DNA of 64,000 bases from Tetrapyrgos nigripes (GCA_013368315.1 JAACJM010000070.1:124001-188000); one strand, 5' to 3'; counted from the stretch's first letter, positions 44,827-57,560 are shown. Translations and numbers: made by a program. The notes: generated from the sequence alone by a model not told the origin.

Positions 44827-47675
44827 TTGCAAAATGTAGGTCAGGTTAACTCCCATATGCCGTATATGTCTCCATCTGTAGTTGGCTGCCATACAAGCCA
44901 GGAGGATGATGAGGAAGATTTCAGCAAAGACAACCACAGTGATTCATATGAAGATCACACTGTGTCTGAAGATGAATCTGCCAACCAACTAGTATACAAT
45001 ATTGACAAGATTTTCATACACCAACAAGTGGCTGGGGAGTCAGAGAAGGTCCTGGAGTACTACGTTCACTGGAGTGACGGGTCACATGGATGGGTACCCC
45101 AAAAAGACATTACGTGGGTTAATTATTCCTTTTTTTATTCTTTATTGACATGTCCTCTAATATCTCCATCAGAACTGATGAAGAATTGTATTGGATATAC
45201 TGGGAAAGACAGTCTGGATTGTATACCGGTGCATGCAATTTGAACTTCCTTTTCTTAAATTCTTACTTTATTCATTCTGTCTTTCACCTTCAAAGCTTCA
45301 TTGGATAACACTATCAATATGGATGATATGGAAACAGACAGTGACCCAACCATCAGTATATCACCATTTCCTTTTTTGCACTGCATGTTGTTGACTCTAC
45401 TGCAGCTGAAAGTAAATTCCTGTCCCAGCTTGACATCGCTTCAGTACATAAAGCAATACTGATATTTCAACGTGGTGCAGCTGCTAGAAATGTCTCTGCA
45501 TCACTTCCCAAATGGTCAGCACTCATTGCAACCATGGACTGTGTGGAACAGCATATATGTGACAATTCAGTCAGCGAACAGACTGCTTCTGCTGTGTCAT
45601 TGTCCTGGTCAATCTTGGATGGAATAGAGGCAAAAACTCACCAGTCCGATGCAATGTTAGCAGTCCAGCATCAGATGGTCATGCTAATGCACTGGCATTT
45701 GTACCATTGCTTGAACTATGCTTACACTGCACATGACACTTCCTCTTGGGTTCATTCTTTGCTTCGCAAAATCATTTCCTTGTTTGACAGTGGGTGAACA
45801 GTCACTCATGACTTTTGGTCTGATGCCTACATCACTGGTATCCCAAAGCAGAGCTTTCATTATGAACATAAGTGTCTCTACCCTGGTGATGATGCCCATT
45901 CTCTTCAGCTTAACATTGCCCACAAAATCGTGTTTACTTGGTTCTGGTCTTCTGCTTCTCAATTCCACAATGGGCAGATGAGCCTACTCAAAGTCCTTGT
46001 TTCCAACCTTGACCCCTTCAGCCGTACTCTACTTTTGCTGGAGCTGGTATGGGATGCTTATAGCAGCCTACATATTATAAACACATGCACTGCCTTGTAT
46101 GGCAATGTTCCAGGTGGTTCACACTTTGCGGAGCTGGAGAGCTGAGCAAAAACACATCCTGTCCTCTCTCTATCGAAATCTCCTGCTGTTTTGTTGGTGT
46201 TGCAGTTGCTGCATGAATATCACATGCAGTTTCTGTACTCAGAGCCTTCCCTCTCCCAGTCATCGTCGAACATGTCCCTTCACACTCCTATTCCTGTTGC
46301 CTCCTCTTCAACATCCAGTCATATGCCAGTATCTACTGTTCTTCCCAGGTCTGACAGCCAACTTCCTGACACTCTACATGGCCATCTCAGCTTTTTTAAG
46401 TCCTGGCTACAGGATTTACTTCCTGTTCTTGATAGGTCTTCACCACCTCAAATGCCTTTTCAAAAGGATGCAGTTAACAAATCTGATGAGTGGTGTCCTT
46501 TTCGAGAACTAGGCACCTCTTGTCACATACTGCTACAGTTCTTTGTCCTCCTTCTTCTACTTCATTATTGAACCCATTTTCTGATCATTCGTCTATTGCA
46601 TTTCCTCGATAAACTTTTTAAACCTTACATTACTGACTTTGAACCTTATAGAACCTGTCAAACTCTATAATAACTGTCAATCAATCTTCCATTCCATTGA
46701 TCCTATGTTTCTCCTACATTTCTCCACTTTTTCCTATGTTTCTCCTATTTCTCCTATCTTTTTCCTATCACTTATTCATTGTTCTTTGATATAAACCACT
46801 AGACATTCTAGCTAGTCCTTTAGTTTGTTCACTTCATCTCTGCTCCATACTAGTATTACACAGTGTAGAGCATAGTCAGCCTACTCGTTTCTCTTTCTCT
46901 ATCTCTATCTCTCAATCAATTGCTTTGTATCTGCCCTCAAACTGTGTGACTTGGGCAGTTATTTGAGTGTATCAACAACCTTGACACCTCTCACCAAATT
47001 ACAACTGATCCGGATGGCTTAACGAGGGCTAGACTTACAACAAGGTCTGGGATATTCAGTGCTCTATTGTTTAGGGGTGTTCTTTTTGGCTCAGATGTCA
47101 TGCATGCCTCCCCTCATTCCTGCTACTTCACTGGGCTTTCTGATTGGCAGGGATTTGCAGTAGGTTGTGCCCACTCGCCTTCTTTCCTCTGCAACCCCAA
47201 TCCATATGGCTCCTGTGCCAACCGCAGCCTGTGATATGTCCCCATCTACTGGGACTCCAGTGAACTCCTGTACCATATGTTGTTTTGAGCCAACTCAACA
47301 CCATCATTTCTCCATTTGCTTAAATGGATTGAGACCCACAAGGACCCTAGACACCACAAACGAATGGTGTTTCCTGCCTTTGGGGGACTCAACGCTTATC
47401 TTTTGGTTATGGATTTGGTTTATGCAGGTATTGTTGCATGGCCCAGTGTAGATGATGTAGGTCAAGCCGTGCAAAACATGGACAGAGGTGCAGCTAATGC
47501 TTTGGGAAAGATGGGTGTCGTAAAGAACAGTGTCAGTGTTAAGGATGCATTTGTAATGTGGCACACCAGTATGATGGAGGTTCTGGATGAGCCTACTTGT
47601 ACCCATATGGGATATGACATTTTCATTTCAGAGAATTCTCTTTGTAAATGGAGCAAAGGGCCTGGAAAGGCTTAA
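44827..47675 (+). pseudogene. chromo-like domain gene relic, split by a solo LTR
   Basis: An acidic N-terminus (QEDDEEDFSKDNHSDSYEDH) leads into VYNIDKIFIHQQ and YYVHWSDGSHGWVPQKDI, which has the shape of a chromo or chromo-shadow-like repeat (aromatic cage WS..HGW), then TDEELYWIYWERQSG after an intron. Later segments: LSQLDIASVHKAILIFQRGA (near 45420), AYITGIPKQSFHYEHKCLYP (near 45825), SLLKVLVSNLDPFSRTLLLL (near 45980) and WCPFRELGTS (46490-46520). A solo LTR then interrupts. Reading continues in the same frame after it (ITTDPDGLTRARLTTRSG, near 47020). A last block FPAFGGLNAYLLVMDLVYAG lies near 47380. Frames break in places, so the gene is dead or my exon joins are incomplete. Confidence 0.45.
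46521..46986 (+). mobile_element. solo LTR of the chromovirus family, CCTCT duplication
   Basis: It begins TGTCACATACTGCTACAGTT and ends CAACCTTGACA; it matches the 5' LTR of the element at 56932 along its length. It is flanked directly by CCTCT on both sides, a 5-base target-site duplication, so it arose by LTR-LTR recombination of a full insertion. Confidence 0.93.
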
Positions 47676-47873
47676 AGGGGCATGGGAATCAGAAAAAAGG
47701 GGGGAGCAAATAAGTCCGCCAAAAGGCATGGGAAGGCAAACTCACATTGATTATGTTGTGCTTAGTTTGTACACTGTTGAAAACCATCTCTTTCTCTCCT
47801 CTCTGTCATGTCATTGCAGCCAACGTGTGGCTTCGTTAAATTGTGCATTTCCTTGCTATTTACATTTCACCTC

Positions 47874-48866
47874 ATGAACACTGAAGTCATATGTCAGGTA
47901 CTCACACATGCATCCACAGTTGAGCTATATCGTATAGCTCAAGTATGCAAATATTTATATGACTGTGTGCAATCCTCTCTCAAACTCACTTTCCAACTGG
48001 CTACTGTCTTCCAGCCCTATTTCAACACTGAGCAGATACCCATTTTGAAGCAGCTTCAAATGTGTACTGGTTTTCTCATTTCTGGGTCTGCAGCCCTCCA
48101 GTTTTTCTTGTGCAAGTACTGGCCCCATTCTGATTTGGATTTATATGTTTTGGCCTCCAAAGCATCACCTCTTGGTAAATTTATACAGCATTGTGGTTAT
48201 CGGTTCAACCCCTTCTTTCACCAAGAGGCTACTTTTTTGTGTGCACTGGTACAAGCCATTAGTGCAGATAATCCGTCATCTTCAGCTCAGTTGGAATACC
48301 CTGGTCACAGGATTGTTAGCGTGTTCAACTCTACAAAGGGGTCACTGACTGTGCAGCTAATTGCTCGCAGGGAGTCTTTGGTTGATGTGTTGCTCTCGTT
48401 TCACTCCAGTACATCGTCCTTCTGGTTCACTTTCATTCCTTATTTATAATTCACTATAGCAGTTGTGATGAACTTTATCTCCCTTTATCCTCGTGCGACC
48501 TTTGTTGACATGTCTACCATCATCACTAGCCCTTCTTCTGACTGCGAGAGTGCTCTTAAAAAGTATAGAGCTAGAGGCTGGAGGCTGTCTAAGAAACTGC
48601 ATCTGCAGGTATATACATCCTGCATTGGAGAGTTATCCCATCATGTCTGTGAAGTCAGAGACCACTACTGCTGGGTAGCACCTATAAGCGGCTGTATTGC
48701 TTCTGTATCTCCCTCTGAATTGTCTAGGAACTCTTCCCTGTTTAATTTCACACAGGGTGGTAAAGTATACTGTCGAGCTACTGTTTGGCCATCTGCCTTT
48801 TCTACTATGTGTGTCAACATATCTGTACCACTTTTGCATTATTCTTACTCTTTGCAGGCCTTCTGA
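47874..48866 (+). CDS. F-box-like / nucleotidyltransferase-like Agaricomycete protein
   Basis: Start ATG 47874; exons 47874-48408 and 48460 onward join in phase. The N-terminal ~35 residues (VICQVLTHASTVELYRIAQV then KYLYD) look like an F-box-type helix bundle. Next comes TGFLISGSAALQFFL, KYWPHSDLDLYV and FIQHCGYRFNPF: the GS..A and D.DLY pattern resembles the nucleotide-binding signature of polymerase-beta-like nucleotidyltransferases, and I know this arrangement from an unnamed family in mushroom genomes. It continues with VQLIARRES, VDVLLSFHS and, across the intron, VVMNFISLYPRATF then KKYRARGWRL. The last part (48610-48866) may contain a further intron, so the end is approximate. It lies upstream of the second Helitron. 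Confidence 0.6.
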
Positions 48867-48869
48867 TCC

Positions 48870-50600
48870 CATAGATCCTCTGCACTGTTGCATACTATGT
48901 CACACTTATACTAACTTGGCTCCGAGAATGGCTACCCTTCATATTTGGTTTTCGTCACTGCTCTCTATTTCCCTATGTGCCATGAAGTTCATAGCACAAA
49001 TATTTTATACGTATGGGCAGCTGTTTCCAGTGAGTTTTTAACTTCTCTATCTTTCATACTTCAAATAGTCTTCTAATTCTTCTTTGTTTACAAAGGTTTC
49101 AGTGTGCACCCACAACTCCTGGGTTATTCTTTACGTTCATTTGCCCAGTGTTGTTAACCTTGATTTGTTTAAGGCACTTTTATCTGTCAATGATACATTG
49201 AGTTCACACATTCCGTATGGTATAAGTATGTATTGGGAATGGTGTCCCCAAAGGAGGTGCGCTAGCCGAAATACACTGCAATAACAACCTTCTGTCCATG
49301 TCAGTCAGTCTGTGACTACTGTACATGTGAGACTTCAACTTACATCACGTGTCTGTTCTTTCTTTGTCTCTCTTGGTCACCACAATGTATCGCTTTGCCC
49401 ACACCCTGAGCAGCTCTGCTGCATTATTTCTTTTGCTATCTAAGTCACGCAAGGTCTAATCAGAATTTTATTTTGCCTCTATGCTGATTATTCTCCAGAC
49501 TATTATGCTTTGCTATGCACAGTTCATTGTTCTTTGGACTATGTGTCTGCCATTGTCATTGGTTCATCATGTTGTATCACTGATGCTTGTCTGTCTGCGT
49601 GACCACTTACGTTTTGTTGCAGGTTCTTCTTGTGATAAAAATTATCTTAATCTTGGGCACTTTGAAAAAAATGAGTTCCACATGGGTCTGCACATCCTTG
49701 TATGTTCCTGTTGCAAATCACTGAATGAATACTATATAGATGGCACTCTTTTATCTCATGAGCATATCCCTTGTGGTCTGGATCATGTGTGGGCTACAGG
49801 TGTGTTTTTGCGATTGCCTTTACATCACTTCATGTCAGTAACATGTCTGTTCTGATATCTAACCCTAACAGCTGCCCCACCTCCATTCATGAATGGTAAA
49901 CTTGCCCCTGACACTTTTCCAACCTTTGCTACCTTTACCCACCATACCACTTCAGTGATTGACCCACATATTGGTCCCACACCTTCAAAATTCTTATGTC
50001 CTTGGAACATGAAAGGTCGGTGACCCTTATGCCCACTGTTTGCTTGGGCTCTGAACTCCTCTTCCAGTCAGGCTTTTGCAGTTTCACAGTGATAGTGTGA
50101 GGCAGTTTGTAAGCTGGTCTCAGTGTAAGTCTTTTCCCATTACATTATGACCTGTCTAATGTGTTGATTGTTTATCTTAGTAGGTGTTATGCATCTTTTG
50201 CATCTCTCTCCATATTCTAACGTGCTTTCTCCACATTGCCCTCCACCTGGGGTTTCATATTGCTGCCACTACAGTGCCCCTTTGGGGTTTGATATTCCTT
50301 TGGTGTCTGAACCACTGCATCAGTTTTGGGTGCATACTTTCAGATATGCACTGGTCACTACCCACTATAGAACACATAAACAGTTTATCTATGCCTTCAT
50401 TGCTTGCCAGTGTCTTACAAGTGTACACCTTGCAGTGGTACGTTCAAAATTTCATGCTTCGGCATGACTTTGCAGTATTTCAGCATCATAGGTGTCTTCA
50501 TATCAATCACATGTTGTCTCTTATGTTAACACTGGGTGTATCTGCCATGCTGTGTGCCTACATGTGCCTGCCATTGTCTTGTTTTGATGCATGGTCAGCA
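48870..50600 (+). other. no confident gene; scattered open pieces
   Basis: Several + strand open pieces (near 49490-49850 and 50170-50460) have no recognisable motif. They may be eroded exons of the preceding gene family or the 5' region of the second Helitron, whose left end I could not place. Confidence 0.35.
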
Positions 50601-53600
50601 ACATCATGTGACCAATGTCAGCATTCTTTTGCAGAGGAGGTATTGTTTGAACCCAGTTTTATTGGAAACATGCATCGATTTCCTGTTGGAGGACATGGAA
50701 AACCACTTGTGCCTGTAGATGTTATAGAGCCTTATGTGCACCCTGATTCCATACATCATATTGACAAGACCACTAACATGTTCACTTTTGCAGCTCATTG
50801 CCTAGAGCGGGACATGAACACTTATCTGCTTGCCAACCACATCTATGCATCAGTGCCTTTAGCAATGCTTTTGCCTCATCTTACTTTGACAGACATGTGG
50901 TCAATTGCAAAATTGCATAATTTAAAAGGATGGCATGCATCTAGGGAATGTGTAATGGAATATCTTGAGCACCACAGCTGCGTGAGTTGTACACTTGCAC
51001 ATACTGTTTTCAACATTAAGCAGTCTGTAAGCAAGAACAGGAAAGATAAGTACCACCAAAATAAGAAAGAGAAGCTACACCTGCAATCTCATTCTAGCAA
51101 GCCTAAGTCTGTCCGAGTCCCAAAAGTACAGTCTGATAATTATAATTGGTACAACCCTTCAGCTTTTCCTTTTCCTCCCTTGCCACTGGATGATAATTTG
51201 ACCCATGACATTGTTAAAAGTGCATGTGAATGCATGTCTGCAAATCAGTTGGAAGAGGCAGGGTGTGCCATATGCAGTCAGTTAACTCCAATGCATGAAC
51301 TATCCCGTCTTAAAAGTATCAAAAAGTATCTTCATATACTAACTGCAGAAGGGGTGACTAGACAAGAAAGAATACAAGACAATGAACCTGTTCGAGAATA
51401 CAAGGAGCCGGTTTTAGATTACAGATGTGATAGTATTTGTGATAAGTGTCGAGGATGTGTCCAAAAGGGTACTGTACCTGATCTAGCCTTGGTGAAAGGA
51501 CTTTGGCTTGGAGAAGTTCCTGAAGTACTCTCTAAGCTCTGATTCATGGAAAAGCTGCTTATAGCTCAGGTCAGACACACATCTTGTTTCATAAAAATTT
51601 CTACTGGTGGAAGGAAAATGAAAGCCAATTCAATGGTGTTTGAATCTCCGGTACCAAAAATATATACAAATTTGCTGCCTCCAAGATCAGAAATAGATGA
51701 TGTACTTGCTATACTGTGGACAGGTCCTGCAAAGCCAACAAAAGATGATTACATACGAACTCCATTTCTGGTCAGGAGGAATGCTGTCATAGAAGCCCTC
51801 CAATGGCTTATAATTAATCACCCTGACTATCAAGATATATCAATCTCTATGGAAAATATTATGGAATACGACAAAGATACTCCTCCTTGTTCTGTTCAAT
51901 GGAAGCTTTCAGAAACCAACAGAAATCCAGAAGGTACCAGCTCCTTTGATCAAGAAGAGGAAGATGGTACTGCGGAAGGAGACTGTGAGTTTGTTGTTCA
52001 TGGCCTCACTAGTAAGCATATGGATACCATGGGTATTCAGGCCCTGAGAGCAAAGGCTCTCCAACATTTTGATAATAGTGGCAAGGTACTTGCTGTGGGT
52101 CACTCTGAACATCCAGAGTTGATCTGGAACAATCAGCAACTATACCCCAAGATGTTTCCTTGGCTTTTCCCATATGGAGCAGGGGGTATTGCATCTACTC
52201 ATTTGTCTGATGACAGGCATAAAAAATACCTGCTTATGTACCATGATAAACGATTTCAGACTGACGTGAATTTTTCCTTTGTTGCTTTCAGTCACTCACA
52301 AGTCAAGGTGACCACCACTTCAGGCTGGCTTTTAGCAGACAGGCAGAACTTCAATGAGATAGCTCATAGACTACTTATGCTGGATCAGTCTGTTCTAAAA
52401 TCCCTGACAGATAGGTTGATGGCAGGAGAAAAAGTGGTGCCGCAAACAGACCAAGAAAAGGCATGTTATAAAGTAATCTCAGATTTAGATCATGTAGCAG
52501 GTTGTGTTCAAGGATCTACTACTACAAAAAAATACATGCGCAATGAAATATGGGCACTTATAGCGCACAAAGGTGCACCTTCGTGGTACATAACATTATC
52601 ACCTGCTGATGAAAAACATCCTATATCCTTGTATTACGCTGGCGATGAGCAGCTGTTTGTACCAAATATATTGCCATCAGACAAGAGAGTTCGTCAGATC
52701 ACCTGCAACCCAGTGGCTGCAGCTTGCTTTTTCCACTTTGTAGTAGAGACCTTTATAGAATGTGTATTATTAGGGAAGGGTAGTAAACACGGAGGATTAT
52801 ATGGTGACCACAATGCCCACTATGGCACTGTTGAACAACAAGGTCATTTGAGTCTCCATCTACACTTGCTTTTGTGGATTAAGTGTGCCTTGTCTCCACA
52901 AGAAGTCAGAGACAGGACACTTGATCCTGATTCTGACTTCAAAAGTGTATTATTGAATACTTAGAGAGTGTGCACAAAGGTGACTTCTTGTCAGGACCAA
53001 AAGAAACTGTACTTGCTGAAGTAGATAAACACAGCAAATCAGACTGCTATGAAAACCCCACCAAAACTTTACCAGAAGGTCCACCCATACATGAGGCAAG
53101 CCTGATATGACGTGCAGAATGTGTGGCGCCTATCAGGAATGGGTGAAAAAATATGTCACCACAGTGGATGATCTTCTTTCAAAATAAAATATTCACAATT
53201 GTAATCGCCACAAAAACAAAGATGGTACAGTAAATTAAAAAATGCTGTACAAGGGATGCCGAGACAACAAATGGAACAGATGCAAGGTGAGATTTCCCCA
53301 TCCATTATTTGAACAAACAGTGGTGGACCAGTCCACTGGTGGTATATCTATGAAGAAGAGTGAGCCTTGGATTAACACTTTCACACCAATTCTGACACAT
53401 CTCTTTAGATGCAATACAGATGTAACTAATCTAAGTTCAGGAACTGCAATCAAAGCAGTTGTTCTCTATGTTTCTGATTAATAATTATATAACAAAAGCT
53501 GCATTGAAAACGCATGTGTTGATTTTCAGCAAGAGTCCAGAGCTAGTTTCAGGGACTGCGTCGAGTAACGAGAAAACCAGAAAAATAATAACAAAAACTG

Positions 53601-54463
53601 TGAACTTGCTTTCCACTCGAATGGAAATGGGTGCCCCTATAATATGTATGTATTTGCTAGGAAATTCCAATCATTACACTGATCATACCTTTATCCCGTT
53701 TTACTGGCAGCAGATTCCTGGCACCCTGATGAAGACAGTAATGTACCCAACAAAGTATCATTGATGAAACATGGTAATAGGGTGATTGGTCTGTCTCCTG
53801 TATTTGATTATATATTTAGACCAGACCCTTTTTCTGATATGTCACTGTATGACTGGGCAAGGTTGGCACAATGAAATCAAAATCAAAATCTTCCACTGTT
53901 ATTGATGAATGTGAAGAGGATATAGATGTACTAGACAAAGAAGCACAGGCACATGCAGAGGAACCTGTAGATCCTGTTGATTTACAAGAGCCTGATAATT
54001 GTATAGATGATGGTGCAGATAATGAGCCTGTCAAGGATGAAGAAGTGTCAAAAAATCGAGGAAGCAAGCACATGTTTCATATGGATCATCCTTTGTCTTC
54101 AACACATTGGGTGAAAATGAGACGAGACTCAGAATATATAGTTGCAAATTTTCTTGGTGCCACATTGCCTCGCAACGATCAAGGTGATTAAGAATACTAC
54201 TGTTCAACCACGCTGACTTTGTTTAAGCCCTGGCGAACTGGCCATGACTTGAGACAGGCTGGCATAGAAGATTGGAGAACAACTTTCAATGATCATACAT
54301 TCTCTGAACACCATAAATCCTTAATGAACAATTTCAATATACACTATGAATGTCTGGATGCAAGAGATGACTATAGGGCAAGGATGAGTGATCAATCGGA
54401 GATCAACTTTGACTGGACAACTGATGCAGATCAAAAGAATGATGAGCAATTGGAAACCACCTA

Positions 54464-55021
54464 TAGGGAACAGCACGGGGATCAAAACCCGTCCCCGCCC
54501 TCGTGGGTCATGGGTTTACAACAGGGCAGACGGGTCTGAGGCAAACCCCGCGGGTTCACGGGTACCCCTACATACATTAAGTACTTATACCTCAAATATC
54601 ATCATACCCCTCTGGCATCTCATCTCCTCTGCATCCAGATCAGTTCACAACGGCCTTCTCTTTTGTCTGGTTTCAAGTTTTCCGGAAATGGGTGAGGCCT
54701 GAGGCCTGAGGGCGCATTGTCACTTGATTATTACTTTAAATACATAAATGAAGCATGAGGATTTTTTTTTGTGTATGTAATTATCGTAAGATCTACCTAT
54801 GAATCTTGTACGAGTATGCCTAAATGTATGACTATACTTACAGCTGGTTGCTGTAAATAATTATGCCGAGTCGATCTTCTATAGTACCAGGCGGCGGGTT
54901 GGTTTACCCGTGTGACGGGTCGCGGGTTTGGCGCGGGATGAGAGAAGCAGCCCCGTCCCCGTCCCCGCCATACCCCGTCCCCACGACCCGTCATTTCCCC
55001 GCCGACCTGTGCTATTCCCTA
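54464..55021. mobile_element. hAT-type MITE, 558 bases, 8-base duplication
   Basis: The ends are TAGGGAACAGCACGGGG and, in reverse, TAGGGAATAGCACAGG, a terminal inverted repeat. Both sides carry ACCACCTA (54456-54463 and 55022-55029), an 8-base target-site duplication as made by hAT elements. Inside, the ends are rich in CGGG/CCCG words. There is no transposase. Read across the duplication the Helitron frame is continuous (QLETTY then PPENMEDLPDEY). Confidence 0.93.
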
Positions 55022-56336
55022 ACCACCTATCCACCTGAGAATATGGAGGACCTCCCTGATGAATACATTGGTAATATGCATATCAGTTCACAACACTGAT
55101 CAAAAGAAGAATCAACGCAGGCCATGAATCGTATAATGATCAATTCAGGATGGACAGCACCCAGTTCTATCTGGTGAATGGTGAAGCATAGTCATGAAGC
55201 AATGGCAAGATATCTTGGACAGGAAATCTGCATTCACTAAACAGCCAAATACTGCTGAACCCCCCTCCAGTAACACAGATGTGTCTGGATCGAACAATGT
55301 ACACATTGTAGATAAATCTTACTTAAATAAAGATTTCAATGCAGGGGCTGCAATGAATTTCATCAATGATACCATTAGTGAGTTTCTATTGAACACAGAG
55401 CAAGAGAGGGCCTTTCGTATTATTGCCAACCATGCTTCGAGTCAGTGTACTGGCCAATTGAAAATGTACATAGGTGGTATGGGTGGCACAGGCAAATCTC
55501 GTGTACTCAATGCTGTAGCACATTACTTCGCTTTACGAAGTGAGTCTTATCTCTTTACAGTAATTGCCCCTACTGGGAGTGCTGCTGCTCTCCTTGGTGG
55601 ATCAACTTATCATTCTGTGCTGGGCATGAATGATAGATCATCCAAAGAAAACCTGCTGCCTAAGGTAAAAGAAAGGCTCAATGGTGTAGAATATATATTT
55701 ATTGCTGAAGTTTCCATGATATCAGCAAGGGACATGTATAAAATTAGTAAAAGATTGGTGGAAGTACTAAACAGGGAAGATAGAGAATTTGGTGGAATGA
55801 ATATTATTGCAGCTGGGGATTTCACACAGTTGCCACTAGCCATGGGTGGAGAGGGAGCAGCCCTATATAGTACATCAATTGGAATTAGTGGAAACTCAAA
55901 CAAGAAGCAAGAAGAATCTATGGGAAAGGGAGTGTGGCACAGTTGCACAACTGTAGTGTTTCTGTGCAAAAATATGTGGCAAGACAAGCAGACAAAAGAA
56001 GATGACTGTTTCTGGACAATGCTAGAGAATCTTCATTACAAGAAATGCTCAGTTTCCAACATTTCTTTTCTAAACTCCAAAATATCTGCAAATGTATCTG
56101 GACACATATCAGTTTGCAACAAGAGCTTTCGAGATGTGCCTATAATAATGGCATTGAATGTACACAAAGACACTATTAATGAACTTGGGTCCAAACAATT
56201 TGCCATAGAAAATGGAAGGCAGCTGGTTGACTTTTTCTCAGAAGACAATATAAAACTTGGAAAAGATCCAGTGGATAGTATATCTGGTCAAGATATGAAG
56301 CAATCTCAAGCTAGAATATTACGAATCAAAGATATT

Positions 56337-56831
56337 TGTCAAGGTTGCTGGTACACTCAAATAACCACCCAAGTCACACAATCAAAGAGCAGATACAAGA
56401 TGTTAGATTGAGAAAGAGATATGAGTAAAAGGGAAGGAGTAGGCTGACTATACTCTACACTGCGTAGTAGTAGTACAGAGCAGAGACGAAGTGAATGAAC
56501 TGGGGAATTAGTTACAAGTGACCTTGAGTATATATGAGAAATGCAAAGGGATGAGAAAAGTAAGTAAAAATAGAATGGTGTCATATGGTTGAGAAAGATA
56601 GGAAGATCAGATCAATCAAGTTAAAGATAGGAAGAATGGATAAGAGATAAGAAAGATGGGAAGATTGATTGACAGTTATTATAGAGTTTGACAGGTTTTA
56701 TAAAGTTCAAAGTCAGAAATATAAGGTTAAAGGGGTTTATCGAGGAAATGCGATGGACGAATGATCAGAGAAAGGGTTCGATAGTGAAGTAAAAGAGGAA
56801 GGAGGGCAAAGAACTGTAGCAGTTCATGACA
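56337..56831 (-). mobile_element. solo LTR of the chromovirus family, reverse orientation, ATATT duplication
   Basis: On the - strand it begins TGTCATGAACTGCTACAG and ends CCTTGACA. It is flanked on both sides by ATATT. It interrupts the helicase between the codons for RIKDI and SLSLQQ; without it the frame is open. About 495 bases. Confidence 0.93.
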
Positions 56832-56931
56832 ATATTAGCTTGAGCCTCCAACAGTTGTTGTGGAGTCTGTGTCCAAGCTCTTCTAATAATCACTTACCAG
56901 GTAAAATTTCATTGTGTCAGGGAATGCCTGT

Positions 56932-57419
56932 TGTCACGAACTGCTACAGTTCTTTGTCCTCCTTCTTATACTTCATTATCGAACCCATTTTCTGATCACT
57001 CGTCTATTGCATTTCCCCGATAAACCCTTTTAAACTTTATAAACCTTATGTTACTGACTTTGAATTTTATAAAACCTGTCAAACTTTATAATAACCATCA
57101 ATCAATCTTCCTTTCGATCAATCTTATCTTTCTCCTATCTTTTCCCTACATTTCTCCATTTTCTCCTATGTTTCTCCTGTTTCTCCTATCTTGTCCCTAT
57201 CACTTATTCATTGTTCTTCTATATAAACTACTTGACATTCTAGTTAGTCCTTTAGTTCATTCACTTTGTCTCTGCTCCGTACTACTACTATGCAGTGTAG
57301 AGCCTAGTCAGCTTACTCTTTTCCTCTATTCATATCTCTCTTGTTCAATCTATCGTCTTTTATCTGCTCTCTAATTGTGTGACTTGGGTGGTCATTCGAG
57401 TGTACCAGCAACCTTGACA
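56932..57419 (+). repeat. chromovirus 5' LTR
   Basis: Begins TGTCACGAACTGCTACAGTT and ends CAGCAACCTTGACA; 488 bases. It contains a TATATAAACTAC box near 57219, a likely promoter element. The next bases, CTTGAACGAACTCCC, are also found after the LTR at 24698 and are the candidate primer-binding site; the matching tRNA is not identified. Confidence 0.93.
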
Positions 57420-57560
57420 CTTGAACGAACTCCCTTACACCCACCTCACTATTTGAGTCCTTTTCTTTCTATTTTGTTACCTCTATTCTCAATCCTTCTC
57501 TGTGTAGCTGCAAGCGCCACTTTCTTTTTCCACAAATATGTTTGAGAGCACTCTGCGTAT

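Larger units (their letters stand above)
50600..56931 (+). mobile_element. second Helitron (DUF6570-type), multiply interrupted
   Basis: A complete order of Helitron domains reads rightward from about 50640 to 56931, where the 5' LTR of the chromovirus cuts it. Two further insertions sit inside (54464-55021 and 56337-56831). It is a different family from the first Helitron: domain spelling and N-terminus differ throughout. Left end unplaced; right end is beyond the chromovirus, outside the window. Confidence 0.85.
50640..56931 (+). pseudogene. Helitron Rep/Pif1-like helicase, second family, broken
   Basis: Order: an N-terminal region with CSICD-type cysteines (ICDKCRGCVQKGTVPDLALV; GLWLGEVPEVLSKL), a TGA at 51540-51542 with the frame continuing into EKLLIAQVRHTSCF (the DUF6570-type region), the N-terminal Helitron domain, then Rep with CNPVAAACFFHFVVE, YGTVEQQGHLSLHLHLLLW (HUH motif at about 52860) and a frame change near 52945. 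The tyrosine motif (VLYVSD then YITK) at 53465-53495 is split by extra bases that create stops. The Pif1-type helicase (55194-56336) has GGMGGTGKSRVL, APTGSAA, IFIAEVSM (normally DEVSM) and AAGDFTQLPLAMGG. Helicase sequence resumes after the solo LTR (SLSLQQLLWSL; GKISLCQGMPV) until 56931. Confidence 0.88.

Noticed and set aside
56337..57419. The two adjacent LTRs as the ends of one short element
   Set aside because: They are in opposite orientation, and the first has its own ATATT duplication on both sides.
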